Assembly (NCBI RefSeq): GCF_016860545.1 | Contig: NZ_BNEB01000005.1 | Coordinates: forward strand, 1,674,001 to 1,738,000 | DNA from: Streptomyces asoensis | GTDB taxonomy: Bacteria; Actinomycetota; Actinomycetes; Streptomycetales; Streptomycetaceae | DNA: 64,000 nt | Reading direction: 5' to 3' | Part shown: in pieces, positions 45,872-58,155 of the stretch | How the letters are laid out: every line of letters begins with the position of its first letter | Numbering within the stretch: position 1 is the stretch's first letter | The notes under the pieces: generated by a model | What the model was told of the DNA's origin: nothing | The model's database searches: none | What the model saw: the letters and a program-made list of their open reading frames with translations, nothing else | Translations under genes and position numbers: made by a program

Positions 45872-47455
45872 ATGACGGTCCGACGGATACGGACAGCCGC
45901 CGCGGCGGCGATACTCACGGGTGTCGCCGCCTGCTCGGCCCCCGGCAACGGCACGGGAGGCGGCGAGGCGGCCGACTCCGTCGTGATCGGCGTGGCCTCC
46001 GAGCCGGACACGCTCAGTCCGCTGCTCGGTTACGGCAAGGACGGCAACTCGAAGATCTTCGACGGTCTGCTGGCCCGGGACGCCGGCTTGAAGTTGAGAC
46101 CGGCGCTGGCGGAGGCCCTGCCCGAGGTCACCGCCGACGGCCTCACCTACACCTACACCCTGCGCGACGGCGTGAAGTTCTCCGACGGCAAGCCGCTGTC
46201 TTCCGCCGACGTCGTCTTCACGTACGACTCGATCCTCGACGCGAAGACCAACAACACCAACCGCAGCGAACTGGACGCCATCAAGGACGTGCGGGCAGCG
46301 GGTGACGACAAGGTGGTCTTCACCCTCAAGTACCCGTACGCCTCCTTCGCCGGGCGTACGGTGCTGCCCATCGTCCCCGAACACGTCGCGGGCAAGCAGG
46401 ACCCCAACACCGGCTCCTTCAACACCAAGCCGGTCGGCACCGGCCCCTATCTGCTCGCCTCCTGGAGCAAGGGCGAGAAGCTCACCTTCAAGGCCAACCC
46501 CAACTACTGGGGCGGTGCACCGAAGGTGAAGAGGGTGACCATGGCGATCATCGAGGACGACGACGTGCGGGCCACCCGGCTGCGGTCCGGCGACCTCGAC
46601 GGCGCGATCCTGCCGCCCAACCTCGCCGCCACCTTCAAAAACGACAAGGCGAAGAAGACGTACGACGCGAAGACGTACGACTTCCGCACAGTCACCCTCC
46701 CTCAGGAGAACAAGGTCACCGGCGACCGCGCCATCCGCCAGGCCCTGGACGCGGCCGTGGACCGGCAGGCCATGGTCGACAAGATCCTCGACGGCGCCGG
46801 GCGTCCGGCGTACGGGCCGCTGCCGGTCGACGACCCCTGGTTCGCCAAGGGCATCGAGCGCAAGCAGGACCTCACCAAGGCCAGGCGCGTCCTGGATGAG
46901 GCGGGCTGGAAGAGCGGGGAGGGCGGCATCCGTGCCAAGGACGGGCAGCGGGCCTCGTTCACCCTCCTCTACCCCTCCGGTGACAAGGTCCGCCAGGACC
47001 ACGCCCTCGCCTACGCCTCCGACGTCAAGAAGGCCGGTATCGAGGTGAAGGTGGAGAGCGCCACCTGGGAGGTGATCGAGCCGCGGATGAAGACGGACGC
47101 GGTCCTGGCCGGCTTCGGCAGCAGCGGCGACCCGGACTACGGCCTCTACACGCTGCTGCACTCCTCCCTTGCCGGCGACGGATTCAACAACATGGCCCGC
47201 TATGACGACCCGGTCGTGGACAAGGCTCTCGACACTGGCCGCCACAGCTCCGACACGACGGCCCGCAAGGCCGCCTACGACAGCCTGCAGCGCGAACTGG
47301 TGAAGAACCCCGGCTACACCTTCCTCACCCACATCGACCACGTGTACGTCCTCGCCGACCGCTGGAAGGGCCTGACCACGCAGGTCGAGCCGCACGAACA
47401 CGGCTTCGCCTCCGGCCCGTGGTGGAACCTCGAAGCCTGGCAGCCGAAGAAGTGA
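45872..47455 (+). CDS. nikA: Nickel ABC transporter substrate-binding lipoprotein NikA
   Basis: 527 residues from the ATG at 45872, with GAGG four bases upstream. It belongs to the SBP_bac_5 (dipeptide/nickel) family. A short signal ends in the lipobox TGVAAC, with the lipid-attached Cys at 21, placing it outside the membrane. Family landmarks include FDGLLARD, the DGVKFSDGKPLSSADVVFTY motif and GTGPYLLASWSKGEKLTFKA. The nickel assignment rests on the Nur-type box, on sodF and a Fur-family gene alongside, and on the five-gene operon order; a peptide substrate remains formally possible. It overlaps or abuts nikB. Confidence 0.88.
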   Translation: MTVRRIRTAAAAAILTGVAACSAPGNGTGGGEAADSVVIGVASEPDTLSPLLGYGKDGNSKIFDGLLARDAGLKLRPALAEALPEVTADGLTYTYTLRDGVKFSDGKPLSSADVVFTYDSILDAKTNNTNRSELDAIKDVRAAGDDKVVFTLKYPYASFAGRTVLPIVPEHVAGKQDPNTGSFNTKPVGTGPYLLASWSKGEKLTFKANPNYWGGAPKVKRVTMAIIEDDDVRATRLRSGDLDGAILPPNLAATFKNDKAKKTYDAKTYDFRTVTLPQENKVTGDRAIRQALDAAVDRQAMVDKILDGAGRPAYGPLPVDDPWFAKGIERKQDLTKARRVLDEAGWKSGEGGIRAKDGQRASFTLLYPSGDKVRQDHALAYASDVKKAGIEVKVESATWEVIEPRMKTDAVLAGFGSSGDPDYGLYTLLHSSLAGDGFNNMARYDDPVVDKALDTGRHSSDTTARKAAYDSLQRELVKNPGYTFLTHIDHVYVLADRWKGLTTQVEPHEHGFASGPWWNLEAWQPKK

Positions 47456-47478
47456 GGTTCTCCCTTCCCTGGGGAGCG

Positions 47479-48447
47479 ATGGCACGACTGGCGGGGCGGC
47501 GGCTGCTGTTGGCCGTCCCGATCCTGCTCTTCGTGACCTTCGGCGTCTTCGCGATCGCCGCCGCCTCCCCCTTCGACCCGGTCAAGGCATACGCCGGCAC
47601 GGCCGCCCTCGGCGCCGACGCCGAAACGCTGGAGCGGCTGCGCGAGAACCTGGGCGTGGACCAGCCGTTCACCTCCCGCTGGTGGCACTGGCTGACCGCG
47701 GCCCTCACGGGCGACCTCGGCCAGTCCAGCGTGCTGAGACAGCCGGTGGCCGACGTCATCGGCGAACGCCTCGTGTGGTCCTCGCTGTTGTGCGCGGTCG
47801 CGTTCGTGGTGGCGTTGGCGGCGGGCACGGTGCTGGGTGTGCTCGCCGCCCGCCGCCCCGGATCCGCGCTCGACCGGATGATCACCTCGGTGGCTTACTC
47901 GCTGGAGGCGGCGCCGGTCTTCTGGCTGGCCCTCCTGGCCGTCTGGCTGTTCGCCCTCCAACTCGGAGTGCTCCCGGCCGGCGGTCTGACCGACACCGCG
48001 AGCGAGCAGGTCACAGCCCATCAGGTAGCCGGTCACCTCGTGCTGCCGGCCGGGGTGCTCGCCGTCTCCCAGCTGCCCTGGTTCACCCTGTACGTCCGTC
48101 AGGGCGTCGGCGACGCTCTCGGGGAGGATCCCGTACGCGGCGCCCGCGCACGGGGGTTGAGCGAGCGAACGGTCCTGCTCGGCCATGCCCTGCGTTCCGG
48201 CCTGCTGCCGGTCCTCACCCTGGTCGGCTCCCGGGTGCCCGAACTCATCACCGGTGCCCTGCTGGTGGAGAGCGTCTTCAGCTGGCCGGGCATCGCGGCG
48301 GCCACCGTGGAGGCGGCCACCGCCGTCGACTTCCCGCTGCTCGCCGCGCTCACCACGCTCGCCACCGCCGCGGTGCTCGTCGGCAACCTCCTCGCCGACC
48401 TGCTCTACGGCCTGTTCGACCCGAGGGTGAAGTTCAGTGACATGTGA
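47479..48447 (+). CDS. nikB: Nickel ABC transporter permease NikB
   Basis: 322 residues; the ATG at 47479 has GGGGAG just upstream, although a GTG at 47452 overlapping the nikA stop is also possible. About six membrane segments are visible, starting with LLLAVPILLFVTFGVFAIAA. The cytoplasmic EAA-type loop (ARGLSERTVLLGHALRSGLL) contacts the ATPases. The last segments (GALLVESVFSWPGIAAATVE) are typical of oligopeptide/nickel permeases. It pairs with NikC as the transmembrane channel. Confidence 0.88.
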   Translation: MARLAGRRLLLAVPILLFVTFGVFAIAAASPFDPVKAYAGTAALGADAETLERLRENLGVDQPFTSRWWHWLTAALTGDLGQSSVLRQPVADVIGERLVWSSLLCAVAFVVALAAGTVLGVLAARRPGSALDRMITSVAYSLEAAPVFWLALLAVWLFALQLGVLPAGGLTDTASEQVTAHQVAGHLVLPAGVLAVSQLPWFTLYVRQGVGDALGEDPVRGARARGLSERTVLLGHALRSGLLPVLTLVGSRVPELITGALLVESVFSWPGIAAATVEAATAVDFPLLAALTTLATAAVLVGNLLADLLYGLFDPRVKFSDM

Positions 48448-49324
48448 ACCCACGACCACGGCGGATCCCGCCTGGCGGTCCTACGGCGCCAGCCGCCGCT
48501 CCACTCGGGCGGTACGCGTACGCGTCTCCGTCGCCCTCGTGGCCGCGATCGTGCTGGCCGTACTCCTCGTCCCGCCCCTGGTCCACCTCGACCAGCAGGC
48601 CGTCGACCTGTCCTCGAAACTACTGCCGCCGAGTTGGTCGCACCCCTTCGGCACCGACGATCTCGGCCGGGATCTGCTCCTGCGCTGTGTCTACGCTATG
48701 CGCGTGTCCCTCCTGGTCGGGGTGGCGGCAGCGCTCACGGCGACGGTGATCGGCACGGCCGTCGGGGCGATTGCCGGAGCGCTGGGCGGCTGGGCCGACC
48801 GTGGTCTCATGCGGGTCGTCGACACGTTCTCCTCCGTACCGCATCTGCTGCTGGGCATCTTCATCGTGGCCATGTTCCGGCCCGGGGTGTGGCCGGTGGT
48901 CGTGTCGGTGGCACTCACGCACTGGCTGTCCACCGCCCGGATCGTCCGCGCCGAGGTGCTGTCCCTGCGCGCCCGCCCCTACATCGACGCAGCCGTCTCC
49001 GGTGGCGCCTCCCGGTGGCGGGTGGCGGTACGGCATCTGCTGCCCGCCGTGCTGCCCCAGGCCGCGCTGGCCGCCGTCCTGATGGTGCCGCACGCCATGT
49101 GGCACGAGTCCGCGCTGTCCTTCCTCGGCCTCGGCCTGCCCACCCACATGGCCAGCCTGGGCAACCTCATCCAGGGCGCGCGGGGCTCGCTGCTCGTCGG
49201 GCAGTGGTGGCCCACCCTCTTCCCCGGCCTGTTCATCATCATCCCCACCCTCGCCATCGCCGGGCTCGCCGGAGCCTGGCGGGAACGGATCACCCCCCGC
49301 CGCCGATCGGAGCTGATGCTGTGA
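48437..49324 (+). CDS. nikC: Nickel ABC transporter permease NikC
   Basis: 295 residues from a GTG that overlaps the nikB stop by 11 bases. The N-terminal cytoplasmic region is followed by the first membrane helix (VALVAAIVLAVLLVPPLV). The HPFGTDDLGRDLLLRCVYAM motif is diagnostic for DppC/NikC permeases and the EAA loop reads DAAVSGGASRWRVAVRHLLP. The C-terminal segment MWHESALSFLGLGLP is conserved in the family. It forms the channel with NikB. Confidence 0.88.
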   Translation: MTCEPTTTADPAWRSYGASRRSTRAVRVRVSVALVAAIVLAVLLVPPLVHLDQQAVDLSSKLLPPSWSHPFGTDDLGRDLLLRCVYAMRVSLLVGVAAALTATVIGTAVGAIAGALGGWADRGLMRVVDTFSSVPHLLLGIFIVAMFRPGVWPVVVSVALTHWLSTARIVRAEVLSLRARPYIDAAVSGGASRWRVAVRHLLPAVLPQAALAAVLMVPHAMWHESALSFLGLGLPTHMASLGNLIQGARGSLLVGQWWPTLFPGLFIIIPTLAIAGLAGAWRERITPRRRSELML

Positions 49325-50286
49325 CCGCCCGAACCCCGGTCCTCTCGGTACGCGGGCTGTCCGTGCGCTTCCTCATGCCGGGCGGACGGCGGATCGCCGC
49401 CGTCACCGACGCGCACTTCGACGTGGCGGCCGGCGAGTGTCTCGCCCTGATCGGCGAGAGCGGCTGCGGCAAGTCGGTCCTCGCCTCCGCCCTGCTCGGT
49501 CTGCTGCCCGCCAACGCCCAGGCCGCGGGACACGCCCGCCTCGGCGACCTGGACCTGCTCGCCGCCGACGAACGCACGCTGGCGCGAACGGTACGGGGCC
49601 GCCTGATCGGCCTCATCCCGCAGAGCCCCGCCGCGCACCTCACGCCCGTGCGCACCGTCCGCTCCCAACTGAGCGAAACCGTGGTCGCGTTGACCGGCGT
49701 GCGAAAGCGGGCAGCCGTACGATCCGCGGCCGAGGCAGCCGCAGAACGTGCCGCCTTTCCTGCCGGCCACCTCGACCGCCATCCGCACGAACTCTCCGGC
49801 GGCCTGGCCCAGCGCGCCGCCACCGCCCTCGCCCTCGTCGGCGACGCGCCCCTGCTCGTGGCCGACGAACCCACCACCGGCCTCGACCGCGACCTGGTCG
49901 ACCACACCGTGGACGAACTGCGCCGCCACACCGACACCGGCCATCGGGGCCTGCTCGTGATCACCCACGACCTGGCTGCCGCCGAGCGCATCGCCGATCG
50001 CGTGGCCGTGATGTACGCGGGCCGTATCGTCGAAGTCGCCGAAGCAAAAGCCTTCTTCGACGCCCCCGGTCCCCGCCATCCCTACAGCCGGGGTCTCCTC
50101 CAGGCTCTCCCCCACCGCGCCTTCACCCCGATCCCCGGCATGCCGCCCGAACTCGGCAATCTTCCCGACGGCTGCGCCTTCGCTCCGCGTTGCGCGCGGG
50201 CCACCCACGCCTGCACCGCACTGCCCCAGCAGGCCGACGGCATCGCCTGCCACCACCCGCACGTACCGGAGGACCTCCGTGCTTGA
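49321..50286 (+). CDS. nikD: Nickel ABC transporter ATP-binding protein NikD
   Basis: 321 residues from a GTG overlapping the nikC stop. Walker A GESGCGKSV, the ABC signature ELSGGLAQR, Walker B LLVADEPTTGLD and the switch His in LLVITHDLA are all present. The C-terminal extension HPYSRGLLQALP and the Cys-rich CAFAPRCARATHAC are characteristic of oligopeptide/nickel ATPases. It energises uptake with NikE. Confidence 0.9.
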   Translation: MTARTPVLSVRGLSVRFLMPGGRRIAAVTDAHFDVAAGECLALIGESGCGKSVLASALLGLLPANAQAAGHARLGDLDLLAADERTLARTVRGRLIGLIPQSPAAHLTPVRTVRSQLSETVVALTGVRKRAAVRSAAEAAAERAAFPAGHLDRHPHELSGGLAQRAATALALVGDAPLLVADEPTTGLDRDLVDHTVDELRRHTDTGHRGLLVITHDLAAAERIADRVAVMYAGRIVEVAEAKAFFDAPGPRHPYSRGLLQALPHRAFTPIPGMPPELGNLPDGCAFAPRCARATHACTALPQQADGIACHHPHVPEDLRA

Positions 50287-50947
50287 ACTGCACGACATCA
50301 CCGCCGGATACGGCAGAGGAGCCCCCGTCGTCCGCAACGCCACCCTGGCCCTCGCCCCCGGCGAGAGCGTCGGCCTGCTGGGGCCCAGCGGCTGCGGCAA
50401 GTCCACCCTGGCCCGGGTCGCGGCTCTGCTCCACCGCCCTGAGGCCGGCACCGTAACCCTCGACGGTGATCCCGTACGCGGCTGGCGCTACAGCGCCCCA
50501 CGCACCCAGCGCACCGCCATCGGCGTGGTCTTCCAGCAGCCCCGTCTCTCCTGCGACCCCCGGCTGCGGCTCACCGACCTGATCGCCGAGCCCCTGCGCG
50601 CCACTGGCCGCCGCGACGAAATACCAGAGCGCCTGGCCGAGTTGGCCCCGGCCGTCGGCCTCACACCCGACCTTATGGACCGCCGTCCCCACGAGGTCAG
50701 CGACGGCCAGCTCCAACGCGCCTGCCTCGCCCGCGCTCTCGTCCTGCGTCCGCGCTGGCTGATCTGCGACGAGGTGACCGCGATGCTGGATGCCTCCACC
50801 GCCGCCGCGCTGGTGGCAGCCGTCGAGGAGTACCGCACCGCCACCGGCGCCGGACTCCTGGCCGTCGGCCATGACCAGGTGCTCCTGGACCGCTGGTGCG
50901 ACCGCACCGTCCACTGGAAGAAACTGACCGTCGCAGTCCATGAGTAA
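50279..50947 (+). CDS. nikE: Nickel ABC transporter ATP-binding protein NikE
   Basis: 222 residues from a GTG that overlaps nikD by eight bases. Walker A GPSGCGKST, Walker B LICDEVTAMLD and a signature reading EVSDGQLQR are visible; the signature has SDGQ where SGGQ is usual, as seen in several NikE proteins. It is short because it lacks the C-terminal oligopeptide extension. It is the last gene of the nik operon. Confidence 0.88.
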   Translation: MLELHDITAGYGRGAPVVRNATLALAPGESVGLLGPSGCGKSTLARVAALLHRPEAGTVTLDGDPVRGWRYSAPRTQRTAIGVVFQQPRLSCDPRLRLTDLIAEPLRATGRRDEIPERLAELAPAVGLTPDLMDRRPHEVSDGQLQRACLARALVLRPRWLICDEVTAMLDASTAAALVAAVEEYRTATGAGLLAVGHDQVLLDRWCDRTVHWKKLTVAVHE

Positions 50948-51396
50948 ACGGATGCAGTCCACGACCATCAAGCGCGGCGTCGCGCAGGACGCAGACCGCC
51001 TCACCAGCCTGATCCAGACTCCGGCGCCTGCCGGGGACCATACGCCTCGATCATCTCCGGCTACCGGGCCCCCCCCCCGACTACATCGCCAGACACCGGG
51101 CTTTCGTGGCCGTCGATACGGCCGAACGCCCTCAGGGCTTCTACGCCCTGCTGGAACAGCCCCCGGAGCTGGGCGTTCATGGCCGACGACGTTCAGGGCA
51201 GGGGCGTCGGCCGGCTCCTCATCGAGCACACTATCCGCCAGGCCCGGGCCGCCGGCCTGACCGAGGTGCGGGTGGTCTCCCGTCCCCCGCCGAGGAGTTC
51301 TACCGACGCCTGGGCGCCGAGCGAGTGGGAACCGTTGCCCCCTCACCACCGAAGGTCCGTTGGGAACGGCCCGAGCTGCGGTTCACCACCGCCTGA
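50940..51396 (+). pseudogene. GNAT acetyltransferase pseudogene
   Basis: Pieces in shifting frames give TTIKRGVAQDADRLTSLIQ, then PPDYIARHRAFVAVDTAERP, then MADDVQGRGVGRLLIEHTIR (acetyl-CoA-binding RGxGxG-like loop), then EEFYRRLGAERVGTVAPSPP. A run of about ten C at 51070 is one shift point, and another lies near 51170. It overlaps the nikE stop. Confidence 0.85.
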
Positions 51397-51435
51397 GCCC
51401 GCACCACAGCCCCCCGCGCCGGCCTCTGCAACAGG

Positions 51436-51470
51436 AAGGCTCCCGCAGGCATCGGGCCTGCGGGAGCCTT
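51436..51470. terminator. 15-bp perfect hairpin terminator between nik operon end and sodF
   Basis: AAGGCTCCCGCAGGC (51436-51450) pairs with GCCTGCGGGAGCCTT (51456-51470) around the loop ATCGG. It lies 75 bp beyond the sodF stop and can serve both strands. Confidence 0.85.
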
Positions 51471-51544
51471 CCCTTGTACCGCCTGCTCCGTGAAGGGTGA
51501 GAAGACGATCACGAGCAGGACGTCTGTGCGGCGCGGCTACGGCA

Positions 51545-52192
51545 TCACGGCTTGAGCAGCAGGCTGTCGCCGCGCTCCTTGGCGGCGGCGTAGCGCTTGG
51601 CCACGTCCTGCCAGTTGACGACAGCCCACATCGCGTCGATGAAGTCGACCTTCTGGTTCTTGTACTGGAGGTAGAAGGCGTGCTCCCAGGCGTCGAAGAC
51701 CAGGATCGGGGTGGAGCCCTGGCCGACGTTGCCCTGGTGGTCGTAGACCTGCTCGACGATCAGCCGGCCGCTCAGCGGCTCGTACGCCAGGACGCCCCAG
51801 CCGGAGCCCTGCGTGGTGGCGGCGGCCTTGGTCAGCTGGGCCTTGAAGCCGGCGAAGGAACCGAAGGACTCAGTGATCGCGTCCGCCAGGTCGCCGACGC
51901 CGTCCTGGGCCAGCGGCTCGCCGCCGCCGTCCTTCGGGCCGGTCATGTTCTGCCAGTAGATGCTGTGCAGGATGTGGCCGGAGAGGTGGAAGGCCAGGTT
52001 CTTCTCCAGGCCGTTGATCGAGCCCCACGACTCCTTGTCCCGCGCCTCCGCCAGCTGCTCCAGCGTGTCGTTCGCGCCCTTCACGTACGCCGCGTGGTGC
52101 TTGTCGTGGTGCAGCTCGATGATCTCCGGGCTGATGACCGGGGCGAGCGCCGAGTAGTCGTACGGAAGTTCCGGGAGCGTGTAAAGCGCCAT
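51545..52192 (-). CDS. sodF: Iron superoxide dismutase SodF
   Basis: 215 residues from the ATG at 52192, which has GGAGG nine bases upstream; a TTG two codons earlier is in frame. It dismutates superoxide in the cytoplasm. The N-terminal domain shows YTLPELPYDYSALAP and the His ligand in ELHHDKHHAAYV, followed by the second His in FHLSGHILHSIYW. The C-terminal metal ligands lie in VFDAWEHAFYLQYKN. In Streptomyces, SodF is repressed when nickel is present and the Ni enzyme SodN takes over, through Nur. A Nur-type box lies 22 bp upstream of the ATG, which fits. Confidence 0.95.
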   Translation of the reverse strand: MALYTLPELPYDYSALAPVISPEIIELHHDKHHAAYVKGANDTLEQLAEARDKESWGSINGLEKNLAFHLSGHILHSIYWQNMTGPKDGGGEPLAQDGVGDLADAITESFGSFAGFKAQLTKAAATTQGSGWGVLAYEPLSGRLIVEQVYDHQGNVGQGSTPILVFDAWEHAFYLQYKNQKVDFIDAMWAVVNWQDVAKRYAAAKERGDSLLLKP

Positions 52193-52213
52193 GTCCAACG
52201 TCCTCCGACGTTA

Positions 52214-52230
52214 TTGCGAGTCGTATGCAG
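52214..52230. promoter_or_regulatory. Nur-type box upstream of sodF
   Basis: TTGCGA-GTCGT-ATGCAG has the same 6-5-6 form as the nikA site. It ends 22 bp upstream of the sodF ATG on the - strand. A further half site TTGCGA lies at 52258-52263. Confidence 0.75.
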
Positions 52231-52366
52231 GTGCACGCTAGCAGTAAGAACGGTACCTTGCGATCATGCGTTGGACCTAGGACTCCCCTCCCCCATGTCG
52301 CGCCGCCGGCCGGGTGACGGCTGTCCGCGATCCGGACTTCTCGACGGCGGCAAGGAAGGCAGGTAC

Positions 52367-52816
52367 GTGACCATGACCCCGCCGTCGGCACAGCACGGCG
52401 CGGCGGCACCGGAGCACTCGGTACTGCTGCGACGCCACGGCCTGCGCTGCACGGCAAGCAGGCTGTGCACCTTGAGGCTGCTGTCCGCGTCGGGGCAGCA
52501 CCTGTCCACCGCCGAAGTCTGCGCTGAACTACAGGAGATGGGTCTGCCGTTCGATCAGGCGACCGTCTACCGGACTCTGGAGACCTTCACGGAGGCGGGT
52601 CTGGCGCACGCCGTGCACGGCCCGGGGCCCAAGCGCTACGGCGTCAGCTCCGAACCGCACCATCACGCCGTGTGTGAGGAATGTGGTCGCGTACAGGACG
52701 TGGCGATCGCCGACATGAGGGAAGCCGTGGAACAGATCACCGAACTGACCGGACTACACACCGGTGAAGGGGGCTCGCTGCTGCTCTACGGCCGATGTTC
52801 CCGGTGCAGCGGGTAA
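52367..52816 (+). CDS. Fur-family metal regulator, probably nickel-responsive (Nur-like)
   Basis: 149 residues from GTG 52367 (or 147 from ATG 52373). The winged helix contains the typical FDQATVYRTLETFTEAGLAH. The metal-binding dimerisation half has HHHAVCEECGRVQDV and ends in LYGRCSRCSG, giving the two structural CxxC pairs. Fur family members sense Fe, Zn, Mn, Ni or peroxide; here the sites, sodF and nik genes argue for nickel. It is divergent from sodF and may be transcribed from a promoter beside the sodF Nur-type box. The S. coelicolor Nur sequence I remember is not very similar, so this could be a paralogue; I leave the symbol empty. Confidence 0.85.
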   Translation: MTMTPPSAQHGAAAPEHSVLLRRHGLRCTASRLCTLRLLSASGQHLSTAEVCAELQEMGLPFDQATVYRTLETFTEAGLAHAVHGPGPKRYGVSSEPHHHAVCEECGRVQDVAIADMREAVEQITELTGLHTGEGGSLLLYGRCSRCSG

Positions 52817-52953
52817 GTGGGCTCCTGTCACGGGTGCGGGGCGCCGCCGTCGGAACGGACGCTGTCAAAGGCATGACGACGACGCCCCACACCCGGCCGA
52901 CGGCGCGGTACCGCTTCAGCACCCCAGCCGGCCGACCTCCGTCGAATCTAGAC

Positions 52954-52978
52954 CTTATTGCGATTCACTCGCAATAAG
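52954..52978. promoter_or_regulatory. Extended palindromic Nur-type box between regulator and cobN
   Basis: CTTATTGCGA, five bases, TCGCAATAAG: a perfect 10-bp inverted repeat whose core TTGCGA-TTCAC-TCGCAA fits the Nur pattern. It lies between the convergent ends of the Fur-family gene and cobN, only 8 bp beyond the cobN stop. It could be a regulator-bound site, a hairpin terminator or both. Confidence 0.65.
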
Positions 52979-52986
52979 CGGAGGGC

Positions 52987-56616
<3,630 letters not shown>

Positions 56617-56689
56617 GCGTCGCCTGGCCTTCCTCGGGGTCCGCGCCCCGGGCGGTGTCGGAATGGGTCTCCCCCTCGGACCAAGCCGA

Positions 56690-56835
56690 GGGCGAGGGAA
56701 GGGAGTTCCTGGCTCACCCGGCCTGGTGAGGCCGAGATCACAGTGGCGGGACCGCGCCGGATTCGCACCGGCTTCCTCTCCTGTCGCCGTGATGGCGGTT
56801 CGTGGACCGGGTGATCCACTGGGGAGCATAGTAAG
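56690..56835 (-). promoter_or_regulatory. Cobalamin riboswitch upstream of cobN
   Basis: On the - strand the order is GGAAGCCGGTGCGAATCCGG, then CCCGCCACTGTGATC (B12 box, 56736-56755), then GAGCCAGGAACTC (56703-56715). These are the conserved blocks of cobalamin riboswitches. It lies 74 bp or more upstream of the cobN ATG and should shut off cobN when adenosylcobalamin is plentiful. Confidence 0.92.
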
Positions 56836-56868
56836 GGTCACTGGAACAGCGCGGGGCATACATCGCCC

Positions 56869-58155
56869 ATGATCGTAGGTATGCTCACCGCCATGCCCAC
56901 GGCAGCCCTTCCTCCAACGCCCCAGGCCACACGGGAGCGCGGTGACGCCTGCCCCGGAGCGCTGCGCCTGCACGCGGCGGACGACGGGGCCCTTGCCCGT
57001 GTCCGGCTTCCCGGTGGAGTCCTGACGCTCGGGCAGGCGGCAGCACTCGGGCGCGTCGCCCGGCGGCTGGGCGATGGCGACCTGCACCTGACGTCGCGCG
57101 GCAACGTGCAGCTGCGCGGTCTGGCAGCCGGGTGTGGCGGGGAGTTGGCGGAGGCGTTGGACGCGGCCGGTCTGCTTCCCTCACGGGAGCACGAGCGGGT
57201 GCGCAACATCGTCGCCTCGCCCCTGTCCGGCCTGGACGGCGAAGGCGTGCGGGACGTGCGGCCATGGCTGACGGCCCTGGACGCCGCGTTGTGCGGGAGC
57301 GATGCCGCCCGGGGTCTGTCGGGTCGGTTCCTGTTCGCTCTGGACGACGGGCGCGGTGATGTGGCCGGCCTCGGCGCCGACGTCACGGTGCGCGCGATAC
57401 GGGACGGCGCGGCGTGGCTCACCCCCGGGTCGGTCCGCGTGGCGGTCGATGACGCGCCGCTCGCAGCACTGGTGGCAGCCGAGACGTTCCTTCAGGCCGC
57501 GCGATCGCACACGGCACACACCTGGAGGGTCTCAGAACTCCCCCTGCCGGAAGGCGAGCTGGACCGCCTGATACGTGATCGGCTGACGGCCGCGGGCATC
57601 GCGCACGATGAAGGTCCCGAGCCGGTCGGTTCGGCCGACGGGCCGGCCCCGGGAGTCGTGGGCGAAGCCTTGTCCGCGCACGTTCCCTTGGGGCGGCTCT
57701 CGGCCCTCCAGTGGGAGGCGTTGACGATGGTCGCGGACACTGAGCTGCGGCTGACCCCCTGGCGTGGCGTCGTTGTCCCCACCGTGGCCGCCACCGCTGC
57801 ACGAGTCTCCGAGTCGCTCGAGCGTCTCCGTGCGGCCGGACTGGTCACCGACCCCGCGTCCCCCTGGCTCCGCGTCGGCGCCTGCATCGGCCGCCCCGGA
57901 TGCGCCAAGGCACACGCCGACGTCCGGGCGGACGTGGCGCGCACACTCGAAGCGACAGGCCGCCCCGCCCTCCCCCTGTACTGGTCCGGGTGTGCACGGC
58001 GCTGCGGACACCCGAGTGGTGAGCACGTCGACGTGCTCGCGACCCCGGAGGGCGGTTACCGCCTGTCGGTCGCCCCGGCAGGCGGTGAGACGAGAACCGC
58101 CTCCGCAGCAGACCCTTCCCGGATGGGCGCCGCCCTGGCGGCGATCATCTCATGA
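56869..58155 (+). CDS. cobG: Precorrin-3B synthase CobG
   Basis: Up to 428 residues; ATGs at 56869, 56881 and 56893 are all possible starts. CobG is an oxygen-dependent, iron-sulphur and siroheme-type (sulphite reductase-like) enzyme forming precorrin-3B. The ferredoxin-like half shows LHLTSRGNVQLRGL; the Fe-S cysteines are CIGRPGC and WSGCARRCGHP near residues 345-385. It is divergent from cobN and overlaps cobH by 4 bases (ATGA). CobG marks the aerobic pathway. Confidence 0.92.
   Translation: MIVGMLTAMPTAALPPTPQATRERGDACPGALRLHAADDGALARVRLPGGVLTLGQAAALGRVARRLGDGDLHLTSRGNVQLRGLAAGCGGELAEALDAAGLLPSREHERVRNIVASPLSGLDGEGVRDVRPWLTALDAALCGSDAARGLSGRFLFALDDGRGDVAGLGADVTVRAIRDGAAWLTPGSVRVAVDDAPLAALVAAETFLQAARSHTAHTWRVSELPLPEGELDRLIRDRLTAAGIAHDEGPEPVGSADGPAPGVVGEALSAHVPLGRLSALQWEALTMVADTELRLTPWRGVVVPTVAATAARVSESLERLRAAGLVTDPASPWLRVGACIGRPGCAKAHADVRADVARTLEATGRPALPLYWSGCARRCGHPSGEHVDVLATPEGGYRLSVAPAGGETRTASAADPSRMGAALAAIIS

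Noticed and set aside
45842..47485. 547-codon open frame on the - strand over nikA
   Set aside because: Antisense to the lipoprotein gene; composition is typical of a shadow frame.
51497..52366. Upstream extension of the Fur-family gene
   Set aside because: It is antisense to sodF and its promoter; the Fur domain begins after 52367.
56617..57087. N-terminal extension of cobN
   Set aside because: This stretch contains the cobalamin riboswitch, and family CobN starts fit the ATG at 56616.
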